The notes: a model not told the origin generated them from the sequence alone. A stretch of 64,000 nt of DNA from VHCN01 sp964589935 (GCA_964589935.1 CAZPVD010000014.1:1-64000); one strand, 5' to 3'. Counted from the stretch's first letter, positions 35,911-44,037 are shown. Translations and numbers: made by a program.

Positions 35911-35998
35911 CGAGTTCTATTTTATTTATTGTTGCGTTAGTTGAATGAAAACGACGTGCGCACAGTGAAGTCCTCGTGTGGCAAACAAAGGTCGGTAT

Positions 35999-36016
35999 TG
36001 TGACAATTGTGTGACG
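35999..36016 (-). promoter_or_regulatory. PhoB-type box upstream of the porin-pst-phoU operon
   Basis: Minus strand reads CGTCACA CAAT TGTCACA: two 7-base direct repeats separated by 4 bases, the architecture of the Pho box (consensus CTGTCAT-N4-CTGTCAY). It lies 88 bases before the porin ATG. Confidence 0.65.
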
Positions 36017-36050
36017 GATCGTGCGCTGCCTTTTGCCGGCATGCGCAGGC

Positions 36051-36932
36051 TCAGGGGCCATTCACGATGGACCCATCATATGTCCATTGAATGTCCGTAA
36101 CATGAGGGTCAACCGACTTATTAGCTGGAATGCTATTTGAGCAGGCGTAGGTATATTTATACCAGGTTGAGTGGCCGTCACCGAAAGCGATGTTGCACCC
36201 TTGATTGTGTCGTGACGACGCGCGGGATGTGTAGGCTTGCGGGCTCATGAGGGCGTTCGACTTCCCACCGTAGTAAGGTATCTCGGTGCTCTGGCTGCGG
36301 ACATCAAGAAGAAACACAAAGGCCGAGGGGTTCAACACGTTGTCCAACCGAAGGTCAACGCCGGCGGTTAGCACAATCCCCGGAGTCAGCGGATTATTAT
36401 TAAGGCTGGTCGCTCCGCTTTTGGAGTTCATCGAATAAGTAAATGGAACCCGTCCGCCAGGCGTGGTTGGGTCCGCATAGTTCAACATATTTTGGTCGAA
36501 TGGCTGGGACGCTGTGGTCGGACATTTGAACGCCGACTTTGCGTTGACGTAAGAGGCAGGATTAGGCGAATAGTTATACAGTGCTTGTTCCCCCATGTAT
36601 CTCGGCAGGTTGTTGAACCACGCGTCGGTTCCCGATCCGGCGGCATTGGCTGACGCCAAGTCCGACCAATGCGGTTCATCCTCGTTATACCCGGCAGGCG
36701 TTCCTGGGCTTCCGTTGGGGAGTTTTGTTCGCGGAAACCTGTTGGAGTAATCGTCCAAGTATAAGTTCTGGGCGAGTCCCCACTGCTTCAGATTGCTCAA
36801 GCAAACGGTTTTTTGGGCGTTTGCCTTTGCTTTCGACAAGGCGGGCAGCAGCATGCCGGCCAAGATGGCAATGATGGCGATGACGACGAGGAGTTCAATC
36901 AATGTGAAGGCGGACGGACGCGGAGGTTTCAT
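36051..36932 (-). CDS. Type II secretion-type pseudopilin (H-X9-DG class)
   Basis: 293 residues from the ATG at 36932, chosen because it gives the short basic leader before AFTLIELLVVIAIIAILAGM. Helix continuation LLPALSKAKANAQKTVCLSN and the C-terminal box RHNQGCNIAFGDGHSTWYKY place it with the pseudopilin at 20200-20982. It is noticeably less GC-rich than its neighbours. It stands between the porin promoter and the glycosyltransferase fusion gene. Whether it belongs to the phosphate island functionally or is a bystander cannot be told. Confidence 0.88.
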   Translation of the reverse strand: MKPPRPSAFTLIELLVVIAIIAILAGMLLPALSKAKANAQKTVCLSNLKQWGLAQNLYLDDYSNRFPRTKLPNGSPGTPAGYNEDEPHWSDLASANAAGSGTDAWFNNLPRYMGEQALYNYSPNPASYVNAKSAFKCPTTASQPFDQNMLNYADPTTPGGRVPFTYSMNSKSGATSLNNNPLTPGIVLTAGVDLRLDNVLNPSAFVFLLDVRSQSTEIPYYGGKSNALMSPQAYTSRASSRHNQGCNIAFGDGHSTWYKYTYACSNSIPANKSVDPHVTDIQWTYDGSIVNGP

Positions 36933-37040
36933 GGTCGGATAGTGGTTGATTTTGTAATTCCGAATGTTTTGCATTCGCGATGAACTCCACACGGCGCGTT
37001 TGTCGGCTTCATGGCGAAGCTGAAAAGAAATCGTGACGAC

Positions 37041-39026
37041 CTACACCGCTGCTGCGAGCAGGTGCCGGCGACCGTGCTCGTGCGGGGCAGCGGAAGGAGG
37101 CAGCGTTTCCGGCCGCGAGGACATCGGCAGCAGGCCGCCTTCGCGGTAGAGCGTGATGGACACGTGCTCGTTGCGGCGGATGCATTCCTTGATCGCGTCG
37201 GGGTGCTTCTCGCAGTGCAGCAGCGTCTTCCAAGAGTAAATATGCTTGGGCTTGTGGAAGTCGCTGTTCGCGATGAACGGCAGGCGCTTCAACCCCACAG
37301 GCGCGAAGATGTCGTTGCGGTTCGCGATCTCCCACGCGTCGAGCAGCGGCGCGAACTGGTCCTGATTCTCCCACAAAAACAGCGTGTTCTTGCCCCACTC
37401 GCTCTTGAAAACGTGCGGGTGCGACGCCACGGCCATGCCGCCCTGCGCGTGGATGTGCGCGATGGTTTCCGGCAGGTCGAGCGACGAGGCGATGGGCGTC
37501 TGCAAATCAATGCCGAGCAGGTGCGCGGAGGATTTCTTCGTGAGGCCATCCTTGTTGAACTCGATGCCGGCGAGCAGCAGCATCCCGTATTTGCGCCACG
37601 CGCGGCGGCGTTCGCGTTGCAGCACGGCGAAGTATTCCTCCAACTGGCTCTCCGCGAGCACGAGGTTGCTTAACTTGCTCAACTTGCCGATGAGCCGGCG
37701 CGGGTCGGCAAGATGGTCGGTCACGCAAATGCAGTCGAAGCCGCGCGGCCCGTAGAAGTCCACGATCTCCGGCACGGTGAGCTTGCCGTCGGAATAATTG
37801 CTGTGAATGTGAAAATCGCAGAGCAGCGCGCGCCGCGACTGCGCGCCGTCCACGACCGCCGGCGGGGCGGGTGACGAGGCTACTTCCAAGGTCGGCGGAG
37901 CGAACTTCTTCCAGTCGCCGCAGTCGTTGCATTCTTCGAGCACAAGCTCGGCGATCCGCAACGCGGCCTCGGGTTTGGAGAACTTCACGAGGTTCGCTCG
38001 CCACTCGCGCCAGAGCCGGCCATTTTTCGCGAAGGCGTCCTCGATGATGCCGGGCACCTCGCGGTTGCGGTCGGCGACCGCGCCGAGGCCGAGCTGCTGG
38101 ATAAGCCGCGCGTTGCCCTCCTCCTGGCCGGGGATGATCTGGTTCACGATCATCGGGCAGCGCGCCGCGATGGCCTCCTGCACGATGGCGCCGCCGGCCT
38201 TGCCGATGATCGCGTGGTGCGCGAGCATCAACGCGGGCATCTCGTTCGTCCAGCCCAGCACCTGCACGCGGTGCGCCTGCTTTGCGAAGCGCTCCATCAG
38301 CTCGGCCTTCAACTCGCCATCGCGCCCGACGGTGACGGTGAGGTGGACGTTCTCTATTTCGGCGAGACGGTCGAGCACTTTGCCTGCCTTTGTCTTGCCG
38401 TGATTGATGACATAAAGCAGGCGGATGGGGCCGTCGTCGTCAAGCAGCGCCGGAGCGAAAGCGGCATTTGCAAACTGCGGGCTGACCGGAAACCCCAGCG
38501 GGCGGATGCGCTCCGGCTCGACGCCCGCGGCGCGCATCACGAGGGCCGTGGGCTGGTTGGCGACAACAAACACATCGCTCGGCGCGCGGTGCCACGCGGC
38601 GTTCACCGAGATGGAGTCCGTCACGACGGTGACGAAGCGGAACGGCTTCTCCGAATGGTCGCGGAAGAGTTCGCGCAGGACGTGCGCGTAAGCCGGGTAA
38701 GTCGAGACCACGCAGTCCGGCTGCGAGACGCGCAGCACGTCGCCGAGCGCGTGGCGCAGGCGCATGAGGCCGCCGATGCCGGTGTCCGCGAGCGACACGT
38801 GATCCAGCATCGCGTAGATGCCGCTCCAGAGTTTGGGCGCGTAGCGCACCACGCTCAGGTGCGCCTGTTTCACGAACGTGTTGAACCTCCCGTAAGTGCT
38901 CTCAAACAAATCGAGCACCTCCACTTGCGCATCGTTGGAAATCAACTCGATGGCGTCCCGCAAATTGCGCGCGGCCGCGTTGTGGCCTTCGCCGAAACCC
39001 GCCGTGAGAATGAGCACCTTTTTCAT
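37041..39026 (-). CDS. Fusion of MGDG-synthase/UgtP-type glycosyltransferase and PHP phosphoesterase
   Basis: 661 residues in two domains. Residues 1-~370 are a GT28-like diacylglycerol glycosyltransferase: VLILTAGFGEGHNAAARNL at the start, GWTNEMPALM, IIGKAGGAIVQEAIAARCP (273-291) and PGQEEGNARLI (299-309), the MGDG synthase/UgtP hallmarks. A Pro/Ala linker (376-400) leads to a PHP domain with all expected metal ligands: H406/H408 with D413 (DFHIHSNYSDG), D437/H438 (CVTDHLADP), E489 (AGIEFN), H536/H538 (ASHPHVF), D589/H591 (NSDFHKPKH). I infer glycolipid synthesis with an attached phosphohydrolase or nucleotide-processing activity. It sits between the Pst/porin operon and OlsB/OlsA-like genes, fitting lipid remodelling in low phosphate. 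The PHP substrate is unknown. Confidence 0.9.
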   Translation of the reverse strand: MKKVLILTAGFGEGHNAAARNLRDAIELISNDAQVEVLDLFESTYGRFNTFVKQAHLSVVRYAPKLWSGIYAMLDHVSLADTGIGGLMRLRHALGDVLRVSQPDCVVSTYPAYAHVLRELFRDHSEKPFRFVTVVTDSISVNAAWHRAPSDVFVVANQPTALVMRAAGVEPERIRPLGFPVSPQFANAAFAPALLDDDGPIRLLYVINHGKTKAGKVLDRLAEIENVHLTVTVGRDGELKAELMERFAKQAHRVQVLGWTNEMPALMLAHHAIIGKAGGAIVQEAIAARCPMIVNQIIPGQEEGNARLIQQLGLGAVADRNREVPGIIEDAFAKNGRLWREWRANLVKFSKPEAALRIAELVLEECNDCGDWKKFAPPTLEVASSPAPPAVVDGAQSRRALLCDFHIHSNYSDGKLTVPEIVDFYGPRGFDCICVTDHLADPRRLIGKLSKLSNLVLAESQLEEYFAVLQRERRRAWRKYGMLLLAGIEFNKDGLTKKSSAHLLGIDLQTPIASSLDLPETIAHIHAQGGMAVASHPHVFKSEWGKNTLFLWENQDQFAPLLDAWEIANRNDIFAPVGLKRLPFIANSDFHKPKHIYSWKTLLHCEKHPDAIKECIRRNEHVSITLYREGGLLPMSSRPETLPPSAAPHEHGRRHLLAAAV

Positions 39027-39050
39027 GGGACGTTTTCTTTTTAACGTCCC
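39027..39050 (-). promoter_or_regulatory. Perfect 8-bp inverted repeat abutting the start codon of the fusion gene
   Basis: On the minus strand GGGACGTT, an 8-base purine-rich loop AAAAAGAA, then AACGTCCC directly followed by ATG. In RNA this is an 8-bp stem touching the start codon, with the only purine tract that could act as ribosome-binding site in the loop. Alternatively it is a dimeric operator. Confidence 0.55.
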
Positions 39051-39124
39051 CGGTGTTCGTGACGCCTTCGGGACAAAGGCGCAACGATCGCGTGAATTCG
39101 CAGCGTGCCGCGCCGCCGCAATGT

Positions 39125-39595
39125 TCAGTTGGCCGCCGCCAACACTGGCGGTTCCGTCGTGGAAACAGGCGTCGGGGCAGGGGCGGACGGCTTCACCACT
39201 GGAGCCGTCTTGGCATTCACGGGCCTGGCGGGTTTCTTTGCGACGGCCTTCTTCTTCGCTTTGGGCTTGCTCTTCTTTTGCGCTTTGGCAAGCGCCTTTT
39301 GAGCCTTGGCGGCGCGCTTGGCGGCCTTGTTGAACGCCTCTCCTGCCGCCGCGGCCTCGGCCCGCGCGTCGCGGGCGGATTGCTTGGCGGCCTTGGCCGC
39401 CTTGCGGACGGTTTTCAGAACCATCTTTGCTTGCACTGCTTTTTCAACTGCGGCTGCCGCCTTCGCTTCCGCCGCATGAAGTTTCTTCTCCGCGTCCTGC
39501 GCTGCTTTGCGAGTGACACCGACGGCCTTGGTTAGTTTGGCAATTTTCATTTGGTTGGACACGCCCGCGGCCATCGCACGATGCGCGACCTTCAA
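39125..39595 (-). CDS. Histone-H1-like Ala/Lys/Pro-rich basic protein
   Basis: 156 residues of very low complexity: an alanine-lysine coiled-coil half (AKAAAAVEKAVQAKMVLKTV, RKAAKAAKQSARDARAEAAA) and a C-terminal AKP-rich tail (KKSKPKAKKKAVAKKPARPV). Composition matches bacterial H1-like nucleoid proteins, though it lacks a recognisable IHF/HU domain. The start could also be the ATG at 39550, giving 141 residues. It lies between the glycosyltransferase-PHP gene and the acyltransferase pair. Nucleoid packaging or nucleic-acid binding is inferred from composition alone. Confidence 0.7.
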   Translation of the reverse strand: MKVAHRAMAAGVSNQMKIAKLTKAVGVTRKAAQDAEKKLHAAEAKAAAAVEKAVQAKMVLKTVRKAAKAAKQSARDARAEAAAAGEAFNKAAKRAAKAQKALAKAQKKSKPKAKKKAVAKKPARPVNAKTAPVVKPSAPAPTPVSTTEPPVLAAAN

Positions 39596-39867
39596 GGCAG
39601 TTTCCCATTTGTGCTACCCCAGAAGCCAAAACTGTCAACCGACATTTGTGTAACATTTTTTCAAATCCCGCGCCACGCCGGTTCCGAAACACTCCCGTCA
39701 CGGCGATTTCGCAATTGTCACCTGTCCATCTGAATCATCGCTCAGGTAAAGGTAGGGCGTTGTGACAGTTCGCCGTTCATTCGCGCGGCTGGGCATCGCT
39801 TTTGGCAATGCCCGCTCAAAACTTCCGATTCACGCCCTGCGCCAAATCGCTGGCAGTTTCCGCTCCC

Positions 39868-40659
39868 ATGAATGCCACCACTCGCTCTCCTCATGAACTA
39901 AACCTCGGTGCGCGCGTGCTCGCGCGTGCGGACGCCGCGGGCCGGTATCAGGCCCGGCTTGCACGCAGCCGCGACGAAGTGCGCGCCGCGCAGACGCTGC
40001 GCTTTCTGGTCTTCAACGTCGAACTCAACGAAGGCCTGGAGCAATCCTACGCCACCTGTCGCGACGCTGATCCGTTCGACGACGTGTGCGACCACCTCAT
40101 CGTCACGGACACGCGCACGGGTGACGTTGTCGGCACTTACCGCCTGCAAACCGGCGCGATGGCGGCAGCGAACCGCGGCTACTACAGCGCGGGCGAATTT
40201 GATTTCGCGCCCTTCGAGCCGATGCGCCCGCAACTGATCGAACTCGGCCGCGCGTGCGTCCACAGCCAGCACCGCAACCTCGCCGTGCTCGGCCTTCTTT
40301 GGAAAGGCATCGCCGCCTACGCGCGTGAACGCGGCGGACGCTGGCTTGTGGGATGCAGCTCGTTGTCCACGCTCGACCCGGCCGTCGGAGCCGCAGCCTG
40401 GTCGCAACTCATGCGCAAGCATCTCGCGCCTGAACCGTGGCGGACGCTGCCACTGCCGGAACTGCGCTGTCCGCTGGACAAAATACAGGAACAACCCGTT
40501 CACGTGCCGAAACTGCTCTCCGCGTATTTGTCGCTTGGCGCGACGATTTGCGGCCCGCCGGCGGTGGATCGCGAGTTCAAGACGATTGATTTCCTGACGC
40601 TGCTCGATCTGGACGCGCTGCCCGAAAGCGCCGCGCGGCGCGTCCTCGGCGCGGCGTGA
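39868..40659 (+). CDS. OlsB-like N-acyltransferase (phosphorus-free aminolipid synthesis)
   Basis: 263 residues from the ATG at 39868; an in-frame ATG at 39802 adds 22 poorly conserved residues. It belongs to the GNAT-related hemolysin/OlsB family: LRFLVFNVELNEGL, DPFDDVCDHLIVTD, VVGTYRL, IELGRACVHSQHRNLAVLGL and WLVGCSSL. Members attach a 3-hydroxyacyl group to the alpha-amine of ornithine or another amino acid, giving a lyso-aminolipid. The next gene, 8 bases on, is a PlsC/OlsA-like acyltransferase that would complete the lipid. Such lipids replace phospholipids in phosphate starvation, matching the surrounding pst/pho genes. Which amino acid is used is unknown. Confidence 0.82.
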   Translation: MNATTRSPHELNLGARVLARADAAGRYQARLARSRDEVRAAQTLRFLVFNVELNEGLEQSYATCRDADPFDDVCDHLIVTDTRTGDVVGTYRLQTGAMAAANRGYYSAGEFDFAPFEPMRPQLIELGRACVHSQHRNLAVLGLLWKGIAAYARERGGRWLVGCSSLSTLDPAVGAAAWSQLMRKHLAPEPWRTLPLPELRCPLDKIQEQPVHVPKLLSAYLSLGATICGPPAVDREFKTIDFLTLLDLDALPESAARRVLGAA

Positions 40660-40667
40660 ACTGAAAT

Positions 40668-41486
40668 ATGAACCTCCTTGCCATTCTTCGCGCAGCGCTG
40701 CGGCTCGCGGGCTTTCTCGCGGTTGCCGTTGCTGCGCTTGCGGATTTTATTTTGCGCCGCTGCGGACGCGGTGTCTCGGCGCGGGCCGCGTGGCAGCAGA
40801 CTTGGGCGCGCCGTTTTCTTCAGGTGTTGAACGTCGAGGTGGAGTTGCGCGGCGCACTGCCTGAAAGCGGCGTGCTTGTCGCAAACCATCTCAGCTACCT
40901 CGACATCGCGGCGCTCGCTCTCGCGTGTCCGATGGCGTTCGTCGCCAAGGCTGAGGTGCGTCATTGGCCGCTGCTGGGCTGGCTCGCGCGGTGTGGTGGC
41001 GCGCTGTTTGTGGATCGGGAACGGCGTTCTGACATTGCGCGGCTTGCGCCGCATTTCGCGCCTGTGGTGCATTCCGGGGTGGTGCTTGCGATTTTTCCCG
41101 AAGGCACCAGCACCGGCGGCGACCGGGTGCTGCCGTTCCACTCCTCGCTGCTTGCGCCCGCAGCGGAGCACGGCTGGCCCGTCACGCCCGGGTGGATCGG
41201 CTACGAACTGGAGGACGGCTCCGTGGCCGATGAAGTCTGCTACTGGCGCGACATGACGTTCGCGACGCACTTTTTGAACCTGCTCACGAAGCGCCGCATC
41301 CGCGGCGTGGTCGCGTTCGGCGAGCCGTTGCGGAACACGGATCGCAAAGAGCTTGCCCGCGACCTTCACGCCGCCGTCTGCTTCCTGCGCGAGCGGCATC
41401 AGCATTTCCCGATGAAAACAACTTGCTCCCCGAATGAATTGGACCGGCCTCGCGCGCCGCGCCCATGTCCGGTCGAAACGCGCTAA
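40668..41486 (+). CDS. PlsC/OlsA-like 1-acyl-glycerophosphate/lyso-lipid acyltransferase
   Basis: 272 residues. N-terminal hydrophobic helix (RLAGFLAVAVAALADFIL), then acyltransferase motif I VANHLSYLDIAALAL (HxxxxD), motif II GALFVDRERRSD, motif III IFPEGTSTGGDRVLPF and motif IV VTPGWIGYEL. It O-acylates a lyso-lipid. Paired with the OlsB-like gene it most likely acylates the lyso-aminolipid (OlsA role). It overlaps the convergent response-regulator gene by 4 bases. Confidence 0.9.
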   Translation: MNLLAILRAALRLAGFLAVAVAALADFILRRCGRGVSARAAWQQTWARRFLQVLNVEVELRGALPESGVLVANHLSYLDIAALALACPMAFVAKAEVRHWPLLGWLARCGGALFVDRERRSDIARLAPHFAPVVHSGVVLAIFPEGTSTGGDRVLPFHSSLLAPAAEHGWPVTPGWIGYELEDGSVADEVCYWRDMTFATHFLNLLTKRRIRGVVAFGEPLRNTDRKELARDLHAAVCFLRERHQHFPMKTTCSPNELDRPRAPRPCPVETR

Positions 41487-41905
41487 GACAAGACGGATGG
41501 GGACACTTTCGCCGATTTTTTCGAAGTTACCTTGGTGTTCCGGTCGAGCACGTTGTTGACGCGCAGCACGAGTTCGCGCGGGCTGAAGGGCTTGATGACG
41601 TAATCCGCCGCGCCGAGTTCGAGGCCGAGGATGCGCGACTGCTCGTTGGACCAGGCTGTGACGATGATGATCGGGATGTGCGCGGTCGCGGGTGTCTGGC
41701 GCAGGAATTCGCACACCGTCAGCCCGTCCATCTCCGGCAGCATGAGGTCCAGCAGGATGAGGTCGGGCAAAAACCGCTGCGCGATCTTCACCGCAGCGGT
41801 CCCAGTTGAGGCGTCGAGCACGCGATAACCAGCCTCGCGGAGATTGAAATTGATCAACTCGACGATGTCGGCCTCGTCGTCCACGGTCAGAATTGTTTTC
41901 TTCAT
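41483..41905 (-). CDS. Single-domain response regulator (CheY-like)
   Basis: 140 residues: a receiver domain only, with the acidic pocket VDDEAD, phospho-acceptor aspartate in LILLDLMLPEMDG, TAW switch threonine and lysine in YVIKPFSPREL. The alpha4-beta5 region and the tail RVNNVLDRN look like a PhoB/OmpR receiver cut off before the DNA-binding domain, followed by a Lys/Ser tail. It lies 112 bases downstream of phoR on the same strand, so it may take phosphate from PhoR and act as a sink or protein-interaction output. Confidence 0.9.
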   Translation of the reverse strand: MKKTILTVDDEADIVELINFNLREAGYRVLDASTGTAAVKIAQRFLPDLILLDLMLPEMDGLTVCEFLRQTPATAHIPIIIVTAWSNEQSRILGLELGAADYVIKPFSPRELVLRVNNVLDRNTKVTSKKSAKVSPSVLS

Positions 41906-42017
41906 GCAGCGGTGAACTTGCGCGCCTTGCGTGACGCAGGAATGGCGAAGAGGTGAATTCCGTGCGACGGGTGCGCGTGTGTCCCGTGAAGAATTGAAAC
42001 GCTTGAGTCGCGCTCTC

Positions 42018-43193
42018 TCAGGCCGTCGGCAGCGTGAAGAAGAACGTGCTGCCGCGGTCCAGCTCGCTCTCGACGCGCACCGTGCCGCCGTGCGACTGCA
42101 CGATGTGCTTCACAATCGCAAGGCCGAGGCCCGTGCCGCCCTGCTCGCGCGAGCGGGCCTTGTCCACGCGAAAAAACCGCTCAAAAACGCGCTCTCTCGC
42201 GTCGGCCGGAATGCCCGGCCCGTCGTCGCGCACAAAAACCTCTACGAACCCGTCGCGCGGCGGCGAAGCGCCGACGATGACCGCGCCGTTGTTGCGACCG
42301 TATTTAATCGCGTTGTCCAAGAGGTTTGAAAAAACCTGGTCGAGCCGGTCGGCGTCGGCGTTCGCGCCCAATTCAGCGGGAATTTCATTCCGCAGCGTGA
42401 CGGACCTTTCCGCGGCGCGGCGCTGCAAATCATCGAGCACGCGCTGCGCAGCGTCGCGCAGCGCGACGCGGTGGAGGTTCAGCACGGCCTGACCTGATTC
42501 GAGATTCGAGACGGTGAGCAAGTCCTCGATGAGAAACGCGAGGCGGTCAGTGTGCTTCTCGATTTTTTCAAGAAATCGCGTCGCCGTGGCGGGATCGTTC
42601 TTCGCGCCGTCCTGAAGCGTTTCGACGAAGCCCTTGATGAGCGAAAGCGGTGTGCGCAGCTCGTGGCTGACGTTGGCGACGAAATCGCGCCGCGTGTTTT
42701 CGAGTTGTTTGAGGCGCGTGATGTCGTGAAAAACAAGGATCGTGCCCTGCGGCTGGTGATCGCGGTCGAGCCACGCGGTGGCGTTGACGTGCAGCGCGCG
42801 CGGCTCCGAGCCGGGCGATTCGAGTTCGACGCCCTGCACCTGTCCCTCGGCGGCGGTGCGGCTCACGAGCGCCTGGAGTGCGGGCCAGCGGATGGCTTCA
42901 AGCAGCGCGCGGCCGCGCGGGTCATCGGGCAGCGCGAGCAGGCTGCGGAGGGAATCATTCACCAACTGCACGCGTCCGTCGGCGTCGAGCAGCAGCACGC
43001 CTTCGACCATGCTGTTGAAGAGCGCCTGCTGCTGCGCGCGTGTCTCGGCCACGAGCTGCTCGTGCTCGCGCAAGGCTTGCGCGGTGAAGTCCGCCTTCGC
43101 CTGCTCGCGCTGGGCGCGCAGCCGGCGCGAATGCCACCAGAAATCCAGCAGCACCAGCGCGATGAGCGCGGCGAAGATGAGGACGGGCCACAT
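42018..43193 (-). CDS. phoR: PhoR-type sensor histidine kinase
   Basis: 391 residues: one N-terminal membrane helix (MWPVLIFAALIALVLLDFWW), a short coiled coil, a PAS domain (QALFNSMVEGVLLLDADGRV), then HisKA with the phospho-accepting histidine in DFVANVSHELRTPLSLIKGF and the ATPase core (NLLDNAIKYGRN, VRDDGPGIP, ERFFRVDKARSREQGGTGLG). The single anchor plus PAS layout is typical of PhoR, which reads phosphate status through PhoU/Pst rather than by a periplasmic sensor. It follows phoB on the same strand, separated by an 86-base word-repeat element. Confidence 0.92.
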   Translation of the reverse strand: MWPVLIFAALIALVLLDFWWHSRRLRAQREQAKADFTAQALREHEQLVAETRAQQQALFNSMVEGVLLLDADGRVQLVNDSLRSLLALPDDPRGRALLEAIRWPALQALVSRTAAEGQVQGVELESPGSEPRALHVNATAWLDRDHQPQGTILVFHDITRLKQLENTRRDFVANVSHELRTPLSLIKGFVETLQDGAKNDPATATRFLEKIEKHTDRLAFLIEDLLTVSNLESGQAVLNLHRVALRDAAQRVLDDLQRRAAERSVTLRNEIPAELGANADADRLDQVFSNLLDNAIKYGRNNGAVIVGASPPRDGFVEVFVRDDGPGIPADARERVFERFFRVDKARSREQGGTGLGLAIVKHIVQSHGGTVRVESELDRGSTFFFTLPTA

Positions 43194-43199
43194 GGGTTA

Positions 43200-43280
43200 G
43201 TTCAAGGTTTCGGGTTCAAAGTTCAAAGTCCGTTGCCTTGAGCGGCGGAACATTGAACCTTGAACCTCCAACTTTGAACT
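43200..43280. repeat. Head-to-head GTTCAAAG / TTGAACC word repeat between phoB and phoR
   Basis: Plus strand GTTCAAGG, GTTTCGG, GTTCAAA, GTTCAAAG, a 22-base centre containing GAGCGGCGG, then reversed words ATTGAACC, TTGAACC, ACTTTGAACTT. It fills the whole gap between the two genes and could fold into a hairpin in the phoB-phoR message. Confidence 0.85.
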
Positions 43281-43960
43281 TATTTCTCGACGAAGCGGTA
43301 GCCCACGCCGCGGACGGTTTCGAGGTAATCGGACGCCGGGCCGAGTTTTTCGCGCAGGCGCTTCATGTGCGTGTCCACGGTGCGCGTGTCAATGGCGGCG
43401 TCATATTCCCACACGTCGCGCAAAAGCGAGTCGCGCGACTGCACGCGGCCGCGACGCTGGGCGAGCAGGTTGAGAAGCTTGAATTCAGTCGCCGTCAGAT
43501 CGGCTGGCTTGCCCTTCACCGTGACGACATGGCGCGGCAGGTCAATGACGAGGCAGCCGTGGCGGATGTGTTCGGCGGTCGTCTCGGGCGCGCGACCGCG
43601 GCGGATGAGGCCCTTGACGCGGAGCACGAGTTCGCGCGGGCTGAACGGCTTGGTCACGTAATCGTCCGCGCCGAGTTCGAGGCCGAGCACGCGGTCAATT
43701 TCCGCGGCCTTCGCAGTGAGCATGAGGATGGGCACGTTTGCCGTGGCGGGATCGCGGCGGAGCTGCTTGCACACTTCAAGGCCGTCGAGTTCCGGCAGCA
43801 TCACGTCGAGCACGATGGCGTCGGGCTTGTGCGCGCGGGCCTTGCGAAGCGCCTCGGCGCCGTCGCCGGCGGCGGCGACATCGAAGCCCGCGCCCTTGAG
43901 ATTGAACTCAATCAGCTCGACGGCGTCCGGTTCATCATCCACCACAAGAATGCGCGGCAT
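43280..43960 (-). CDS. phoB: PhoB-type phosphate response regulator
   Basis: 226 residues from the ATG at 43960. The upstream in-frame ATG is rejected because the added 52 residues are read through the Pho boxes. Receiver domain MPRILVVDDEPDAVELIEFN with aspartate in AIVLDVMLPELDG and lysine in YVTKPFSPREL. An OmpR-type winged helix (LTATEFKLLNLLAQRRGRV, TVDTHMKRLREKLG, ETVRGVGYRF) completes it. It binds Pho boxes and turns on phosphate-scarcity genes. Four such half-sites lie 38-77 bases before its own start, indicating autoregulation. Confidence 0.93.
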   Translation of the reverse strand: MPRILVVDDEPDAVELIEFNLKGAGFDVAAAGDGAEALRKARAHKPDAIVLDVMLPELDGLEVCKQLRRDPATANVPILMLTAKAAEIDRVLGLELGADDYVTKPFSPRELVLRVKGLIRRGRAPETTAEHIRHGCLVIDLPRHVVTVKGKPADLTATEFKLLNLLAQRRGRVQSRDSLLRDVWEYDAAIDTRTVDTHMKRLREKLGPASDYLETVRGVGYRFVEK

Positions 43961-43997
43961 ACGGTGCCCGTGGATAACACGGCGGTTTTGTGGCGGC

Positions 43998-44037
43998 AAT
44001 GACAGGCTGGTGACGAGCGTGTGACAGTTGCGTGACG
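43998..44037 (-). promoter_or_regulatory. Double PhoB box: four half-sites at 11-base spacing before phoB
   Basis: On the minus strand the 7-base units CGTCACG, TGTCACA, CGTCACC, TGTCATT are each separated by 4 bases (unit starts at plus positions 44031, 44020, 44009, 43998). The exact 11-base period over four units is the expected geometry for two tandem PhoB dimers. Confidence 0.8.

Noticed and set aside
39600..39867. Possible Pho box upstream of the OlsB-like gene
   Set aside because: CCGTCAC (39695-39701) and TTGTCAC (39715-39721) are 20 bases apart rather than 11 or 22, and other matches are weak. I do not call a box, although low-phosphate induction remains plausible.
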